This document shows, piece by piece, positions 12,642-13,476 of a stretch of DNA of 13,476 nucleotides; positions within the stretch are counted from its first letter, which is position 1, and each line of letters opens with the position of its first letter. The notes under the pieces were generated by a model. That model was given only the letters and a program-made list of their open reading frames with translations. It did not search any database and had not been told where the DNA came from. The DNA lies in NCBI GenBank assembly GCA_022573485.1, contig JACZTW010000072.1:1-13476 (forward strand), written 5' to 3'. This DNA comes from Planctomycetota bacterium (GTDB lineage: Bacteria; Planctomycetota; Phycisphaerae; UBA1845; CAIVHJ01). The translations under genes were made by a program, and so were the position numbers.

Positions 12642-13476
12642 TCACTTCTCGCCGTTCTCCAACTCCGGAAAATGCCCATCCGCCGAAACGACCACGTCAG
12701 ACTTCCCTGTCGCGGCGACGCCAGAAGGAACCCATCCAGCATCATCGGCGGCGTCGATCAAGGCTTTCGCCAACGTGTCGGGGACGCCATTGTCTATCGC
12801 GTGCTCCGTCTGGCGCTCATCCAACTCGCAGACAATTCTTGGAACTCCATCCATGAAATATCGGAACGTGCTATTTCCACCACTCGACATCGAAACCACG
12901 TACCCGATACGCACTTGTAGGAGAGGGGCGTCGAAGTAGCTTCGTCGATACTGTTGGACGATAATTGCCCGGCTCTGGGGGTCGCCCTCGATCGGAGTGC
13001 CGAGTTCAACAGCGTGTAGGTTGAACTCGGCGGCACCGCCCGCAGGATTGTGGAATGACTGCTGAACGACACCATCCTCCGTCTTGAACCTGAAGACGAA
13101 TCGCCAGACGGGCATCTGACGCCAGGCGAACCCGGTCGAGGCGAGCATGATGCAAATGATCGATCCATAGATTAGTCTCCTGCTCTGAGCGCCGATGAGT
13201 TCGGACATGCGGTAGATACGACCCAACGGTTTCGTGGGCGTGGACTTGGGCACGCCGCACTCCGAACAGTGGGCTGATGAGGAATGAGCGACACAGTAGC
13301 CGCAAGCACTACAGAGCGTCCCGTCCTGTGCGACCAGCATGGACCCACAATTGTAATGGACAGCCGCAAAGAGCAAATTGAGCAGCCCCGTGACAGCTCC
13401 GGCACCGAGATCGAGTCCAATGATCACCAAGAACGCCCACCATGGAGTGCCGACAAACGAAGAACCCTCGTGCAAC
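12642..13476 (-). CDS. Membrane protein with four-cysteine zinc ribbon (cut by window edge)
   Basis: At least 277 residues are encoded; the frame is open to the right edge and the only start-like codon there is a TTG at 13475, so the true start probably lies outside. Visible features, counted from that codon, are a membrane helix at about 12-40, then a zinc ribbon with CSAC (55-58) and CSEC (70-73) eleven residues apart, and a second membrane helix at about 100-117. A C-terminal domain of about 160 residues is soluble, with no recognised motif. The ribbon lies between the helices, so the C-terminal domain and the N-terminus would be on the same side of the membrane. I do not recognise the family. 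It is convergent with the MBL gene. Function unknown. Confidence 0.7.
   Translation of the reverse strand, partial: LHEGSSFVGTPWWAFLVIIGLDLGAGAVTGLLNLLFAAVHYNCGSMLVAQDGTLCSACGYCVAHSSSAHCSECGVPKSTPTKPLGRIYRMSELIGAQSRRLIYGSIICIMLASTGFAWRQMPVWRFVFRFKTEDGVVQQSFHNPAGGAAEFNLHAVELGTPIEGDPQSRAIIVQQYRRSYFDAPLLQVRIGYVVSMSSGGNSTFRYFMDGVPRIVCELDERQTEHAIDNGVPDTLAKALIDAADDAGWVPSGVAATGKSDVVVSADGHFPELENGEK

Overview
The window looks like chromosomal DNA of a moderately GC-rich, Gram-negative-type bacterium, most likely a planctomycete (Planctomycetota) or a close relative. This is inferred from gene content: a STAS-permease-ATPase-MCE lipid-transport cluster, a small HEAT-repeat lipoprotein, a CxCxxC MBL-fold hydrolase, secreted proteins of no recognised family, and intergenic DNA full of hairpins and short-word repeats. 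No rRNA, tRNA or CRISPR array was recognised, so the taxonomic call is tentative.

Left part (1-3818). A hairpin-rich non-coding stretch of about 450 bases precedes a secreted protein of unknown function (454-1335). Two CACTGGC hairpins separate it from a convergent, AT-richer gene of unknown function (1487-2416). A short GGCAATTCGGG tandem repeat follows, then a HigB/HigA-type toxin-antitoxin locus on the minus strand. Its antitoxin is intact, but the toxin gene has lost its middle and changed frame. The locus keeps a recognisable promoter with an 18-bp palindromic operator. Next comes a non-coding region (3246-3815) holding separate clusters of degenerate 7-base words, each cluster built on a different word. 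This is the least explained structure in the window.

Middle part (3816-7700). A secreted coiled-coil plus retropepsin-like aspartic protease (minus strand) is divergent from an SDR oxidoreductase (plus). The SDR stop overlaps the stop of a convergent single-domain globin. A LuxR-type DNA-binding protein without a receiver domain is followed by a 451-base divergent region containing two perfect inverted repeats. Beyond it lies the front half of a response-regulator receiver whose usual phospho-aspartate position is histidine and which breaks off beside the next gene.

Right part (7705-13476). A minus-strand operon reads STAS protein, MlaE-like permease, MlaF-like ATPase, MlaD/MCE protein. Together these should form an inner-membrane ABC complex that moves phospholipid or another hydrophobic substrate across the periplasm. 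Upstream are a HEAT-repeat lipoprotein (minus) and a divergent MBL-fold hydrolase of the PhnP-like type (plus). The window ends inside a minus-strand membrane protein with a four-cysteine zinc ribbon, cut by the right edge.

No complete new defence or mobile system could be demonstrated. The best leads are the heptamer-word clusters, the two decayed regulatory genes (toxin and receiver) beside intact partners, and the internal repeats of the MCE protein.
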